NCBI GenBank assembly: GCA_016839905.1
Contig: JAEOTJ010000377.1
Coordinates: forward strand, 1 to 17,166
Origin: Promethearchaeota archaeon
GTDB lineage: Archaea > Asgardarchaeota > Lokiarchaeia > Sigynarchaeales > SOKP01
Direction: 5' to 3'
DNA: 17,166 nt
Numbering within the stretch: position 1 is the stretch's first letter; every line of letters begins with the position of its first letter. Below the pieces are notes generated by a model, which saw nothing but the letters and a program-made list of their open reading frames with translations, was not told the DNA's origin and made no database searches. Of the stretch, positions 7,118 to 14,583 are shown piece after piece. A program made the position numbers and the translations under genes.

Positions 7118-7894
7118 TCATAATAAATTCTTTATTTTCACTCGAGATAATTGGTCTGCTAAATATAATGGTTCAGGTTGACGATGTCCTTTTGAAAGTT
7201 GTAATGCAATTGCCATAGAAAGGTTCAACGTGGTTTTATATCCAACACTAATAAAAACAGGTTTAACATTATCGGCCAAGCATATCGCATTACCAAGAAT
7301 TTCATTATATAAATTTGATCCACAATCAAGATTACTTGCCCATATCGGAGTTTTATTTCCTCTTTTTCTTTTTAATGAAGACCATTTAGAATATCCAATG
7401 AATGGATTTTTTGCCACTCCAAAAGTAGGAATTTTTAATGCGACTCCTAAATGTACGGCTTCTCCAAATTTTCTTGGGTGTATTATACCATGACCATCGC
7501 ACATTATTAAATCGGGTATTTGATAAGATTTTTTAATTGCTTGAGCAAGTAAACTACATTCTCGAAATCCCAGAAATCCCGCTTTATAAGGGAATTTGAT
7601 AATATCTTGAGCGAAGTAATGATGTTCCATTTCATTTTCATGTAAATCCCATAATACAGCACATGCCATACCATATTCTTTTTTTTCTTTATTAAAAAAA
7701 GAGATATCAACACCCATTATTCTCTTAATATTGTCATAATCTTTAATATCAAGGTTATATCGATTTTCTTTTTGTATAGAATAAGAATACTTTATTTGAA
7801 GTTCTTCTGCTTGTTTGAATGTAAAGTTTTGCTGTAAAAGTTCGTGAGACATTATGGGATTAGATAAAACCTCGTTAGATTCAAACTCTCGCAT
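7118..7894 (-). CDS. nfi: Endonuclease V (deoxyinosine/inosine-specific)
   Basis: The 258-residue protein carries the endonuclease V signatures: VDIS with acidic D63, GFLGFRE with E112, and CDGHG (D133) followed by IIHPRKFG and HLGVALKIPTFGVAK. D63, E112 and D133 match the D35/E89/D110 metal-binding triad of the E. coli enzyme. The family cuts the second phosphodiester bond 3' of deoxyinosine in DNA, or acts on inosine in RNA, and serves in repair of deaminated adenine. Two oddities: the wedge motif, usually PYIP or PYVP, reads PYKA here (102-105), and there is an N-terminal helical extension of about 40 residues. The C-terminus (YLADQLSRVKI) is complete. It is encoded downstream of the coiled-coil gene on the same strand with a 99-base gap. 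Confidence 0.95.
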   Translation of the reverse strand: MREFESNEVLSNPIMSHELLQQNFTFKQAEELQIKYSYSIQKENRYNLDIKDYDNIKRIMGVDISFFNKEKKEYGMACAVLWDLHENEMEHHYFAQDIIKFPYKAGFLGFRECSLLAQAIKKSYQIPDLIMCDGHGIIHPRKFGEAVHLGVALKIPTFGVAKNPFIGYSKWSSLKRKRGNKTPIWASNLDCGSNLYNEILGNAICLADNVKPVFISVGYKTTLNLSMAIALQLSKGHRQPEPLYLADQLSRVKIKNLL

Positions 7895-7956
7895 GATATA
7901 TATTAAAGCAAATTTAGTACACTACTAATAAAAAATAATAAGGACTCTGGTCTTCT

Positions 7957-7988
7957 AAATATCCTTTATTATATATAGAGGGATATTT
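7957..7988. repeat. Inverted repeat between the coiled-coil and endonuclease V genes
   Basis: Eight-base arms AAATATCC / GGATATTT are separated by 16 bases, immediately after the stop of the coiled-coil gene (minus strand). It may be an mRNA 3'-end structure or a regulator site in front of endonuclease V. Confidence 0.3.
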
Positions 7989-7993
7989 AAATT

Positions 7994-9376
7994 TTAACAC
8001 TTACTCAAATCCCGGCGCATTAATTTAATTTTTTTCTTTAATTCAATTAATTCTTCATCTTTTCTAACGAGAAGTGAACTAAGTTTTAAATTTTCATCTT
8101 TTATTACTTGCAAATCTGTTAAAATTTTATCCTCAATGATTTCAGATTCCTTGATTTTATTATTTAATTTTTTATTAGATACGCTCAGCTCTTCAAGAGC
8201 TTCAGTTAATTTTTTATTTGTTTCATTTAATGACTCAAATAGAATATTTTTATCTTTTAAACTTTCCTCAAGTTCTCTGAGTTGATTAGACCCTGTCAAA
8301 TCTTTTTGTTTTAATGTCTCAATTTCATTGTCTTTTTGCTTTAGGAAGATCTCAAGGTTTTTTATATCATTTATTTTTGATTCTAATTTATCCTCTAATT
8401 CCTTGAGTTGATTAGAATCCGTTAAATCTTCATGCTTTAAATCATTAATTTCCTTGTCCTTTTGTTGTAAGACTATCTCAAGATTATCTATTTGATTTGA
8501 ATTTGATATTAATTTTTGTTCTAATTCTTCTATATTGATAACTAAAGTTTTTATTCTCTCGTCTTTTTTAGCGAGATCTTTTTTAACAAGCGAAAAGGTT
8601 TCTAATTGTTGCTGAAAATCTTTGAATTTTTGATTAGTTGAATTTAACTCATTTTGAATTTCAAAAATAGCTTTTTCTTTTTCCGTGATTATTTCATCCT
8701 TCTTCTCTATTAAGATATTAACTTTATCAAATTTAGATTTATGTACAGAATCATTTTCTAAATATTTAATTTGTTCATTTAATTCTTTTATTTTAAGATC
8801 CTTTTCTTGTAGTATATCTATTGTATTTTGGCCATCAACTTGCTGATTTTGGATTTGATCAATTTGAGTGGTAAGATCCTCTATTCTTCTATTTAAATCT
8901 CCAATAGTATTCTTTGAAATTAGGATTTTTGTTTTTTGATTCTCGATCACACTTGCTTGTTCATTATTTAAAGAATTAAGCTCCTCAAGATGAGTTACTT
9001 TTTCTTTTAGTTGTTCTTCTTTTTCATTTAAAAGAGTATTAATTCTTTGAATTTCTTCAATATTACCTGTACTTTCAAGGTTAGTTTCTAATTCTTCGAT
9101 TTTAGTTTCATGTTTTTTGAGAGTTTCTAAAAGAATTTCCTCTTTTTCGGCAAGTTCATTCTTTTCTTTCTTTACAACTTCATTTTCTTGATTGGTTCTA
9201 TTTATATCTTCAAGAAGTTTTTTATTTTGTTCTTTAAATAAATTTAATTGTTCTTGAATACTTGAAGCAACAGGTTCTTCATCAGGTTCTTTTTCTTCCT
9301 CCCAACCTAAAGCGGACAACGCCTCTACTATTGATTTATCCTCATTATCATTATTCTCTGATATATAAACCACCAT
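7994..9376 (-). CDS. Long coiled-coil protein with 42-residue internal repeats
   Basis: The 460-residue product has a short acidic N-terminal segment (IVEALSALGWEEEKEPDEE, about 16-34), then essentially continuous heptad-type coiled coil from about residue 40 to the end, rich in Glu, Lys, Leu, Asn and Gln. There is no signal peptide or membrane helix, so it is probably cytosolic. Residues about 282-365 contain two tandem copies of a 42-residue unit (six heptads; KxLEIxLxQKDxEIxxLK then DLTxSNQLxELE). The C-terminal part has KLTEALEELSVSNKKL. Such proteins act as filaments, tethers or spacers. The N-terminal LGWEEE motif may be a docking peptide. It is divergent from the KaiC-like ATPase across 140 bases, which suggests co-regulation or partnership. 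No specific family can be assigned. Confidence 0.85.
   Translation of the reverse strand: MVVYISENNDNEDKSIVEALSALGWEEEKEPDEEPVASSIQEQLNLFKEQNKKLLEDINRTNQENEVVKKEKNELAEKEEILLETLKKHETKIEELETNLESTGNIEEIQRINTLLNEKEEQLKEKVTHLEELNSLNNEQASVIENQKTKILISKNTIGDLNRRIEDLTTQIDQIQNQQVDGQNTIDILQEKDLKIKELNEQIKYLENDSVHKSKFDKVNILIEKKDEIITEKEKAIFEIQNELNSTNQKFKDFQQQLETFSLVKKDLAKKDERIKTLVINIEELEQKLISNSNQIDNLEIVLQQKDKEINDLKHEDLTDSNQLKELEDKLESKINDIKNLEIFLKQKDNEIETLKQKDLTGSNQLRELEESLKDKNILFESLNETNKKLTEALEELSVSNKKLNNKIKESEIIEDKILTDLQVIKDENLKLSSLLVRKDEELIELKKKIKLMRRDLSKC
8282..8533 (-). repeat. 126-bp in-frame direct repeat in the coiled-coil gene
   Basis: Two diverged copies of a 126-base unit encode 42 residues (six heptads) each. 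The shared ten-mer GTTGATTAGA at 8281-8290 and 8407-8416 marks the 126-base period. Protein copies align around NLEIVLQQKDKEI and NLEIFLKQKDNEI. The unit length keeps the heptad phase, as expected for growth of a coiled coil by duplication. Confidence 0.8.
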
Positions 9377-9483
9377 AATTATAGTTTATCATAAATAACA
9401 TAGAATTGAAACTTTAAAAATCATATTCATTCACAAATATTAAATAATACAAAATTTAATCTTTTTCCAATAAATAATATAAT

Positions 9484-9496
9484 TATATTTAAAAAT
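9484..9496 (+). promoter_or_regulatory. TATA box of the KaiC-like gene, probably leaderless
   Basis: A TATATTTAAA-type box is centred about 27 bases before the ATG at 9517, and no ribosome binding site lies between them. That spacing would put the transcription start at or next to the ATG, giving a leaderless mRNA as is common in archaea. Confidence 0.4.
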
Positions 9497-9516
9497 AATC
9501 CAAAAAATGAATAAAA

Positions 9517-10200
9517 ATGACTTTTAATCGTATAGCAACGGGAATTCCAGGCTTGGACGATTTAATAGAAGGTGGAATACCGGAGAATTTTATAATTTTA
9601 GTATCTGGTACATCTGGCACGGGTAAAACTACTTTATGCCTCCAATTTTTATCAGAAAGTATTAAAAAATATAATAAAAAAGGGATTTATATTGGATTAG
9701 GAGAGAATGTTGATATTATTCAAAAAAGCATGATAAATTTTGGCATAGATTTGGAAAAATTGGCAGAAAATGATGATTTAGTCTTTGCAAACATCCCTAC
9801 ATTAGATATTGATGAAGCAAGGACGCTATTGGAAGGAGTAAGCGAAGAAACACACCGAATTGTTATCGACCCATTATCCGCTTTATTGTTCAAATATGAG
9901 GATATGGAATTAAGGCAAAAAATAAGAGAGTTAATTGATATTCTAAGAGAAAAGAATATTACTAGTTTAATCACTACAGAACTGCCAGAATACAGTAAAG
10001 GAATTTCTAGATTTGGAATAGAAGATTTTTTATCTGATGGAGTTATTGTTCTTTACTATTTTCGGGAAGGTGCAAAACGGTATAGAGGTTTAGAAGTAAG
10101 AAAGATGAGAGGGACGCAACATAGTACCGATATTCATCTTTATAAAATGACTTCAGGACAAGGAATCCAAGTTTTTAAGAATCGAATTACCTTTGATTAA
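9517..10200 (+). CDS. KaiC/RadA-like RecA-superfamily ATPase, single domain
   Basis: The 227-residue product begins with the KaiC-type signature TGIPGLDDLIEGGIP and has a Walker A loop GTSGTGKT (31-38) and a Walker B strand RIVID (114-118) followed by PLSALL. The C-terminal half carries the usual SDGVIVLYY and YRGLEVRKMRGTQH segments. It is one complete KaiC domain; circadian KaiC has two. The catalytic GluGlu pair of KaiC after the second strand is represented by GEN (E63 only). Archaeal relatives include signalling ATPases and the archaellum regulator FlaH, but no archaellum genes are nearby, so a regulatory or scaffolding ATPase is the best guess. Divergent coiled-coil gene upstream; T-rich terminator downstream. 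Confidence 0.9.
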   Translation: MTFNRIATGIPGLDDLIEGGIPENFIILVSGTSGTGKTTLCLQFLSESIKKYNKKGIYIGLGENVDIIQKSMINFGIDLEKLAENDDLVFANIPTLDIDEARTLLEGVSEETHRIVIDPLSALLFKYEDMELRQKIRELIDILREKNITSLITTELPEYSKGISRFGIEDFLSDGVIVLYYFREGAKRYRGLEVRKMRGTQHSTDIHLYKMTSGQGIQVFKNRITFD

Positions 10201-10224
10201 AAAAAATAGATGATTATTTAATAC

Positions 10225-10271
10225 TATTCTTTCTTTGTTATAATTTCTCTTTTTTCTTGCTTTTTCTTTTA
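10225..10271 (+). terminator. T-rich termination region after the KaiC-like gene
   Basis: A succession of T tracts on the plus strand starts about 25 bases after the stop codon, consistent with archaeal U-tract termination. Confidence 0.45.
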
Positions 10272-10381
10272 TTAAAAAAAATGGATATCAGAAAAGAAAT
10301 AATATTAAATAAAAAAGTCTTAATAATATTTATTAAAAAAAATAAGGAATAATTTTAATATTAATTGAGGAATCGATAAAA

Positions 10382-11734
10382 ATGGCTTATTTAATCTGTC
10401 CTATATGTGGTACAAAATGTCCAATTGAATCCAAGTCTTGTCCAAGATGCGGTGTTGGATTTAAACTTGAAGGAGAAGTTGAGGGCGCAAAACCAATGTC
10501 TGATACTCCTACTCCTGAATGTGGTAAATGTGAAAATTTTGAGAATTTTAATTGCAATGAGCATAATATAAGGGTGTATGCTTGGGAAAAATATCCTTGT
10601 AAGGAATTTAAACCACAGCAACAAGGTCAAGCAGCAGTGAGCAAACTAGGAGTTAAATTAACTAAAATTCCACATGTTCCATTACATAAGCGAGATTTAT
10701 CAAAATATAATTTTAAATTACCAATCATTACTCGATTTCTTATATTTCTACGGAAGAAAAAAATTAATCCATATATTTTAACTTTACTTATAGGTTGTCT
10801 ATTAACAGCATTACCCTTTATAGGTTCAATTTTAGAACCCGGAAATGGAGAAGCATATACACTTGGAATTTTGATTGCCCATTCAACCTTACTTTTTATT
10901 CCATCACTGTTTTTTTACTATCTAATTGAGGCATTTCTCAACTTTTTTGATGATTTAAAAGAGATATTTCCAAATGATATTATTGAAGAAAAATTTAAAC
11001 CTTTAATTAAAACTGCTTTTTCACCAATTTATATATTTTTTTCTATAGGATTTATGGGATTCTTTGCATTCTGGATAAGTTCCCCTGCTGCAGGTTTTAA
11101 AATCCCTTCAATTTATTATATTACTTATATAACAAACTGGTTATTAATTGGATATATGAGTGGAAAATTAGGCTGGATAATGTTAACAATTTTTAGGCTT
11201 GAATTTAGAATTGCTAAATCAGATTTTAGAATAAATCACTTAAATACTGATGGCTATGGAGGTATGAAGTTTTTGGGGGATTTTGTTTTATTAATAGCTA
11301 TGAGTTTAACCTTAGTTGCTTTTGCGGTCCCAATTAGCTTGGAATTTGTCCTAACAGAGGATTTACCAATAATTTTTAGAGCCTCTTCATTAATGGCTAT
11401 TTTTATCATTCCCATTATTATAGGTGTCGCTTTCTTCATACCAATGCTTCCATTAGACCGAGCAGCCCAGAAACAAAAAGAGACTTTAATATCGAGTGCT
11501 ATAGATAATTATAGGCACGCTTTAAATGATTTATATTTTGATCCAGACAATTTTGGTAAGGGAACTAGAGTAATGGCATATAAGCAAATTATTGATGATG
11601 TAGAGAAATTGGTTGTTTGGCCTTTAAATAGTAGCAGAATCGTTAAACTTTTAAGTACAATGGGATTTCCAATCTTATTAGCATTAATTAAAATCTTCTT
11701 TCCTCAGATTATACAATTAATAGGCATAGGATGA
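10382..11734 (+). CDS. Zinc-ribbon, multi-helix membrane protein
   Basis: The 450-residue product starts with a zinc ribbon (C6, C9, C20, C23; CPICG...CPRCG). A second Cys/His cluster follows (C47, C50, C58, H61, C73, ending PCKEF). After a basic linker come about seven hydrophobic helices between residues 130 and 360 and at the C-terminus (INPYILTLLIGCLLTALPF, then four or five central helices, then IIFRASSLMAIFIIPIIIG and MGFPILLALIKIFF). The loop FRLEFRIAKSDFRINH and the C-terminal cytosolic block KETLISSAIDNYRHALNDLY look conserved in type. A GAGG ribosome binding site at 10367-10370 supports the start. Its stop overlaps the next gene's ATG as ATGA, so it is translationally coupled to the glycosyltransferase and may serve its substrate supply or membrane assembly. 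No family recognised beyond the zinc modules. Confidence 0.75.
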   Translation: MAYLICPICGTKCPIESKSCPRCGVGFKLEGEVEGAKPMSDTPTPECGKCENFENFNCNEHNIRVYAWEKYPCKEFKPQQQGQAAVSKLGVKLTKIPHVPLHKRDLSKYNFKLPIITRFLIFLRKKKINPYILTLLIGCLLTALPFIGSILEPGNGEAYTLGILIAHSTLLFIPSLFFYYLIEAFLNFFDDLKEIFPNDIIEEKFKPLIKTAFSPIYIFFSIGFMGFFAFWISSPAAGFKIPSIYYITYITNWLLIGYMSGKLGWIMLTIFRLEFRIAKSDFRINHLNTDGYGGMKFLGDFVLLIAMSLTLVAFAVPISLEFVLTEDLPIIFRASSLMAIFIIPIIIGVAFFIPMLPLDRAAQKQKETLISSAIDNYRHALNDLYFDPDNFGKGTRVMAYKQIIDDVEKLVVWPLNSSRIVKLLSTMGFPILLALIKIFFPQIIQLIGIG

Positions 11735-12960
11735 TATACTTAATTTTTTTTTATAATTTTACCATAATTGATTGGTTTTTTTTTTTAATACTATTTGTAT
11801 GTATTCTTCTTGACTCTACTGCATTATTTAGTGCCCTAATGACCCCAAAATTGAAACCCGATCCGAATTATTACACCAATGAATTACCAAGTCTTACCGT
11901 CATCATTCCTTCAAGGAACGAGTCCAAGATAATAAAAAAGTGTCTTGATAACATTTCAAAGCAGAAATATGATAATTTAAAAGTCCATGTGGCAATAAAT
12001 AATTCGACCAAAGATCAAGTAGATAAAACGATTTCAATAGTGGAATCATGCTCCGAAAACTTTTCATATAAAGATTATGGAAAAATGAAAGAGGATTGGG
12101 TCAGCGGAAAAGTTTGGGTTTTAAATGAAGTGTTAACAAGCTTAAAAGATTTAGGTGATTATATACTTTTTCTTGATGCAGATGTTAACCTAAAATCAGA
12201 ACTTTCTTTAGCCACCGTAATTCATGAATTTCAAAGAAGAAAAAAATATTCTATTATTTCTCTTCTTCCGGATTTTAAATGCAGATCTTTCACAGAAAAA
12301 TTAGTTTTGTACATGATTCCTTCTACTTTGAACTTAATGGGATTTATAAATGATTTACTGTTTAGAGGGAGGAATAAAAATTTATCACACATTACTGGTT
12401 GGTTCTTATTTTTAAAGAAATCTGAATTAGATGAGATTAATAAAAAAACAAATCAGAAAGGATTAGAACCTATTAAGTATTGTCCATATTCAGATGATAT
12501 TGCCACGGGTAGGCTTTTTATACATCATAAAAAGAGAATTGCACATTTTTTTGGGGGTAAAATCATTCAAAACGAAATGTTTTCTACAAGAAAAAAGGCG
12601 TTAATTGGAATGAGAAGATTTGGTAGCAACACTTATGGTGCAATGAGTACACCATATAAATTTATGGGATTTATTTTCATTCTATTGAAAGCATTCCCAT
12701 ATCTTTTCATTATTATTTATATAATGATAATGATCTTCTTACCTAATCTTTTCTCAATATATATTTTCTTATTAGCAATATGTGTAGTTTGCCTTTCATT
12801 GATTTCTGAATACATCATATTATATCGCTGTGATATAAAAGGTATTATTCCATTTTTCTCAACACCACTAAGATTATTATTCTATATTTGGGGATTCTGG
12901 TCAAATGTAAAAAAGAAGCCAAAAGATTATCTTACTAAATACCACTCTGAAGTAAGATGA
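11731..12960 (+). CDS. Membrane-anchored family 2 glycosyltransferase
   Basis: The 409-residue protein has an N-terminal membrane helix (about 11-36), a GT-A catalytic domain (about 52-305) and C-terminal helices (about 311-367 and 375-392). Visible GT2 motifs are VIIPSRNES (57-65), the metal-binding DxD in FLDADV (D149, D151) and the likely catalytic acidic motif YSDDIATG (254-256). The product-site motif usually written QxxRW is GMRRFG here (293-298). The layout resembles GT2/GT21-type lipid glycosyltransferases, which move a sugar from a nucleotide donor to a membrane lipid such as a polyprenyl phosphate or glycolipid precursor. The start overlaps the upstream gene by ATGA. The convergent GtrA-like gene is a plausible flippase partner. 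Donor and acceptor cannot be read from the sequence. Confidence 0.85.
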   Translation: MIYLIFFYNFTIIDWFFFLILFVCILLDSTALFSALMTPKLKPDPNYYTNELPSLTVIIPSRNESKIIKKCLDNISKQKYDNLKVHVAINNSTKDQVDKTISIVESCSENFSYKDYGKMKEDWVSGKVWVLNEVLTSLKDLGDYILFLDADVNLKSELSLATVIHEFQRRKKYSIISLLPDFKCRSFTEKLVLYMIPSTLNLMGFINDLLFRGRNKNLSHITGWFLFLKKSELDEINKKTNQKGLEPIKYCPYSDDIATGRLFIHHKKRIAHFFGGKIIQNEMFSTRKKALIGMRRFGSNTYGAMSTPYKFMGFIFILLKAFPYLFIIIYIMIMIFLPNLFSIYIFLLAICVVCLSLISEYIILYRCDIKGIIPFFSTPLRLLFYIWGFWSNVKKKPKDYLTKYHSEVR

Positions 12961-12998
12961 GTAATATTTATTGGATTTAATTCTGATGGAAATAATTT

Positions 12999-13505
12999 TT
13001 ATTCATTTTCCTTTTTAAATACATATTTTCGATCAAATAAGAATTTTGTAGTATAACCAATTGATAGAGCCACGACCATGCTAATCTCTAAAGGTGTTCC
13101 AAAAAAATTAGTCATTAGGAATTGTATCCCAATATTTTCAATAGTAGTTATAATAGCAAAACCGAAATATTTCAAAAATTCTTTTGAGGTTTCTTTTAAC
13201 TCTAATGAAGTTTTCTTGAAAACAAAAAATTTATCCAAGAAAAATTTTATAATGTAAGTAATTCCAACAGCAACTATGGAACCTACTAATTCTGGCATAT
13301 TATATGGGGAAGTTGAGCAATAAAAAGTTCGAATAAACTCAATTCCTCCAAAATTATCACATATGTAGAAAAAAAAGAAGACTTGATTTAATTTTTGAAT
13401 GAGATAATTTAATAAAATCATGCAGACTGCAAATATGAAATAAAGAATGATTTGCTTTTTTAACTCTGAATCTACTTTTTCCATTGTATTATTTTTTTCC
13501 ACCAT
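12999..13505 (-). CDS. GtrA-like membrane protein (putative lipid-linked sugar flippase)
   Basis: The 168-residue protein has four predicted membrane helices (about 17-36, 71-90, 112-134 and 141-157). The two GtrA-type motifs after helices 2 and 4 are present: KFFLDKFFVF (87-96) and KFLFDRKYVF (154-163). GtrA-family proteins are implicated in moving polyprenyl-phosphate-linked sugars across the membrane for surface glycan synthesis. The loop between helices 1 and 2 is longer than usual and contains two or three cysteines (CDNFGG, FYCST). It is last in the minus-strand cluster, 17 bases after the small zinc-ribbon gene, and converges with the glycosyltransferase. A second ATG at codon 8 is an alternative start. 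Confidence 0.85.
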   Translation of the reverse strand: MVEKNNTMEKVDSELKKQIILYFIFAVCMILLNYLIQKLNQVFFFFYICDNFGGIEFIRTFYCSTSPYNMPELVGSIVAVGITYIIKFFLDKFFVFKKTSLELKETSKEFLKYFGFAIITTIENIGIQFLMTNFFGTPLEISMVVALSIGYTTKFLFDRKYVFKKENE

Positions 13506-13522
13506 TTTTTAATTAGCCTATC

Positions 13523-13810
13523 TTATATTTTTGTACTACAATAATAACAATATTTAGCATCATTAATTTCAATTTTAGCACCACATTTTGAACAAATCTT
13601 TACATAATTATTCCTTAATTGGTGAGTATCTTGAGGTAAATTATAATTTTGTGGAGGAGATAAAGTATTTCTTTGTAACTTTTTAAATAAGAGTGGAATT
13701 CCTCCGCTTAAAAATATAAAAAAGAAAAATATATTAAATAATATAAAGAGTAGCCAAAAAAGGACAATAGAAAATATCAATAATATAATGTTAATTGATA
13801 GAGGTTTCAT
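13523..13810 (-). CDS. Small membrane protein with C-terminal zinc ribbon
   Basis: The 95-residue product has a very hydrophobic N-terminal region (about 7-40, one long or two tight helices, with an LSGGIP break) and a Pro/Gln/Asn linker (50-65). The C-terminal zinc ribbon has C73, C76, C88 and C91 (CSKCG...CYYC). Its ATG overlaps the stop of the upstream DUF106 gene as ATGA, so the two are translationally coupled, and GtrA follows 17 bases later. It shares its general layout (helices, low-complexity linker, terminal ribbon) with the gene at 1710-2159. A ribbon-bearing partner for the DUF106 protein is a reasonable inference; no function is known. Confidence 0.75.
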   Translation of the reverse strand: MKPLSINIILLIFSIVLFWLLFILFNIFFFFIFLSGGIPLLFKKLQRNTLSPPQNYNLPQDTHQLRNNYVKICSKCGAKIEINDAKYCYYCSTKI

Positions 13811-14442
13811 TCTTGCTCATTAGATAATTCTTTATTTTCATCTTCAATTTGTTTCACTTCAATGTCATCTTCTATATCCTTGGATGGAGTGAAACTTAAT
13901 CGATCTTTCCAAGAATTCGATGCAGTTTTGGAATTTATTTGTAGAGGAGATCTTGATTGAAGGCTTGTCATTCCAGAAATTTCTCTCATGAATGAAGTTT
14001 TTTTATCTTCACTGCCAGTTATTTTCTTATGTAATAATCTTATGCTTATAGATACCAACATGAATATTATTGATAAAAGGAAATAAAAGGAAAACCACCC
14101 AAGACCGAAAAAAAAGCCCGATTCAGGACCATAATCAAAATAGATGATATTTAAAACGATAATTATGGAAATAAAAATAAAGCATCTCACACAACAGGGG
14201 GCTACTTGCTTTTTTAACATCTTTTTCATTAATTGTATGAATTCTGTTTGAATTTCTTGCATCAATTGAATATCTCCTAATGCTTGAGCTGCAGAAAGGC
14301 GTTCTTGAATATTAAGCACCTCTTCTCTAAATTTCTTCATATTTTTCGGGGTTAAGCCAAGAAGCTTATTCAAAATTAAACCTAAAAATACCATACAAAT
14401 AGCAATTATTGTAAGTTGAAGCAATATCGCGTCATGAGACAT
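13807..14442 (-). CDS. DUF106 / EMC3-TMCO1-like membrane insertase family protein
   Basis: The 211-residue product has the three-helix layout of the archaeal DUF106 family, which belongs with EMC3, TMCO1 and Get1 in the Oxa1/YidC superfamily. TM1 (about 8-28) is followed by a cytosolic coiled-coil hairpin (33-78; EEVLNIQERL, then QEIQTEFIQLMKKML) and TM2 and TM3 (86-102 and 112-137). The TM3 region GLGWFSFYFLLSIIF fits the family's conserved third helix. A basic-then-acidic cytosolic tail follows (140-211). A PCCVRC cluster (C83, C84, C87) lies at the membrane border before TM2 and is unusual; it could bind a metal. Family members help to insert membrane proteins. The gene is first of a coupled set with a zinc-ribbon membrane protein and GtrA. 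Confidence 0.65.
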   Translation of the reverse strand: MSHDAILLQLTIIAICMVFLGLILNKLLGLTPKNMKKFREEVLNIQERLSAAQALGDIQLMQEIQTEFIQLMKKMLKKQVAPCCVRCFIFISIIIVLNIIYFDYGPESGFFFGLGWFSFYFLLSIIFMLVSISIRLLHKKITGSEDKKTSFMREISGMTSLQSRSPLQINSKTASNSWKDRLSFTPSKDIEDDIEVKQIEDENKELSNEQE

Positions 14443-14583
14443 AATATATCACAATATAAGGAATATGGTTATTTTAATTAAATTTATGAATTTTTTTTAT
14501 TTTATTCTATATTAACAGCTTTAAACAGAACGATATAGACAAAAAAATATCTCAATTGTCAGTAAAAATATGTTTTTTTATCA

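Noticed and set aside
7507..7713. 68-residue ORF inside the endonuclease V gene, same strand
   Set aside because: It is an out-of-frame shadow; the endonuclease V frame holds all family motifs.
9517..10200. Archaellum (FlaH) identity for the KaiC-like ATPase
   Set aside because: No archaellum genes lie nearby, and the sequence looks like a generic single-domain KaiC relative.
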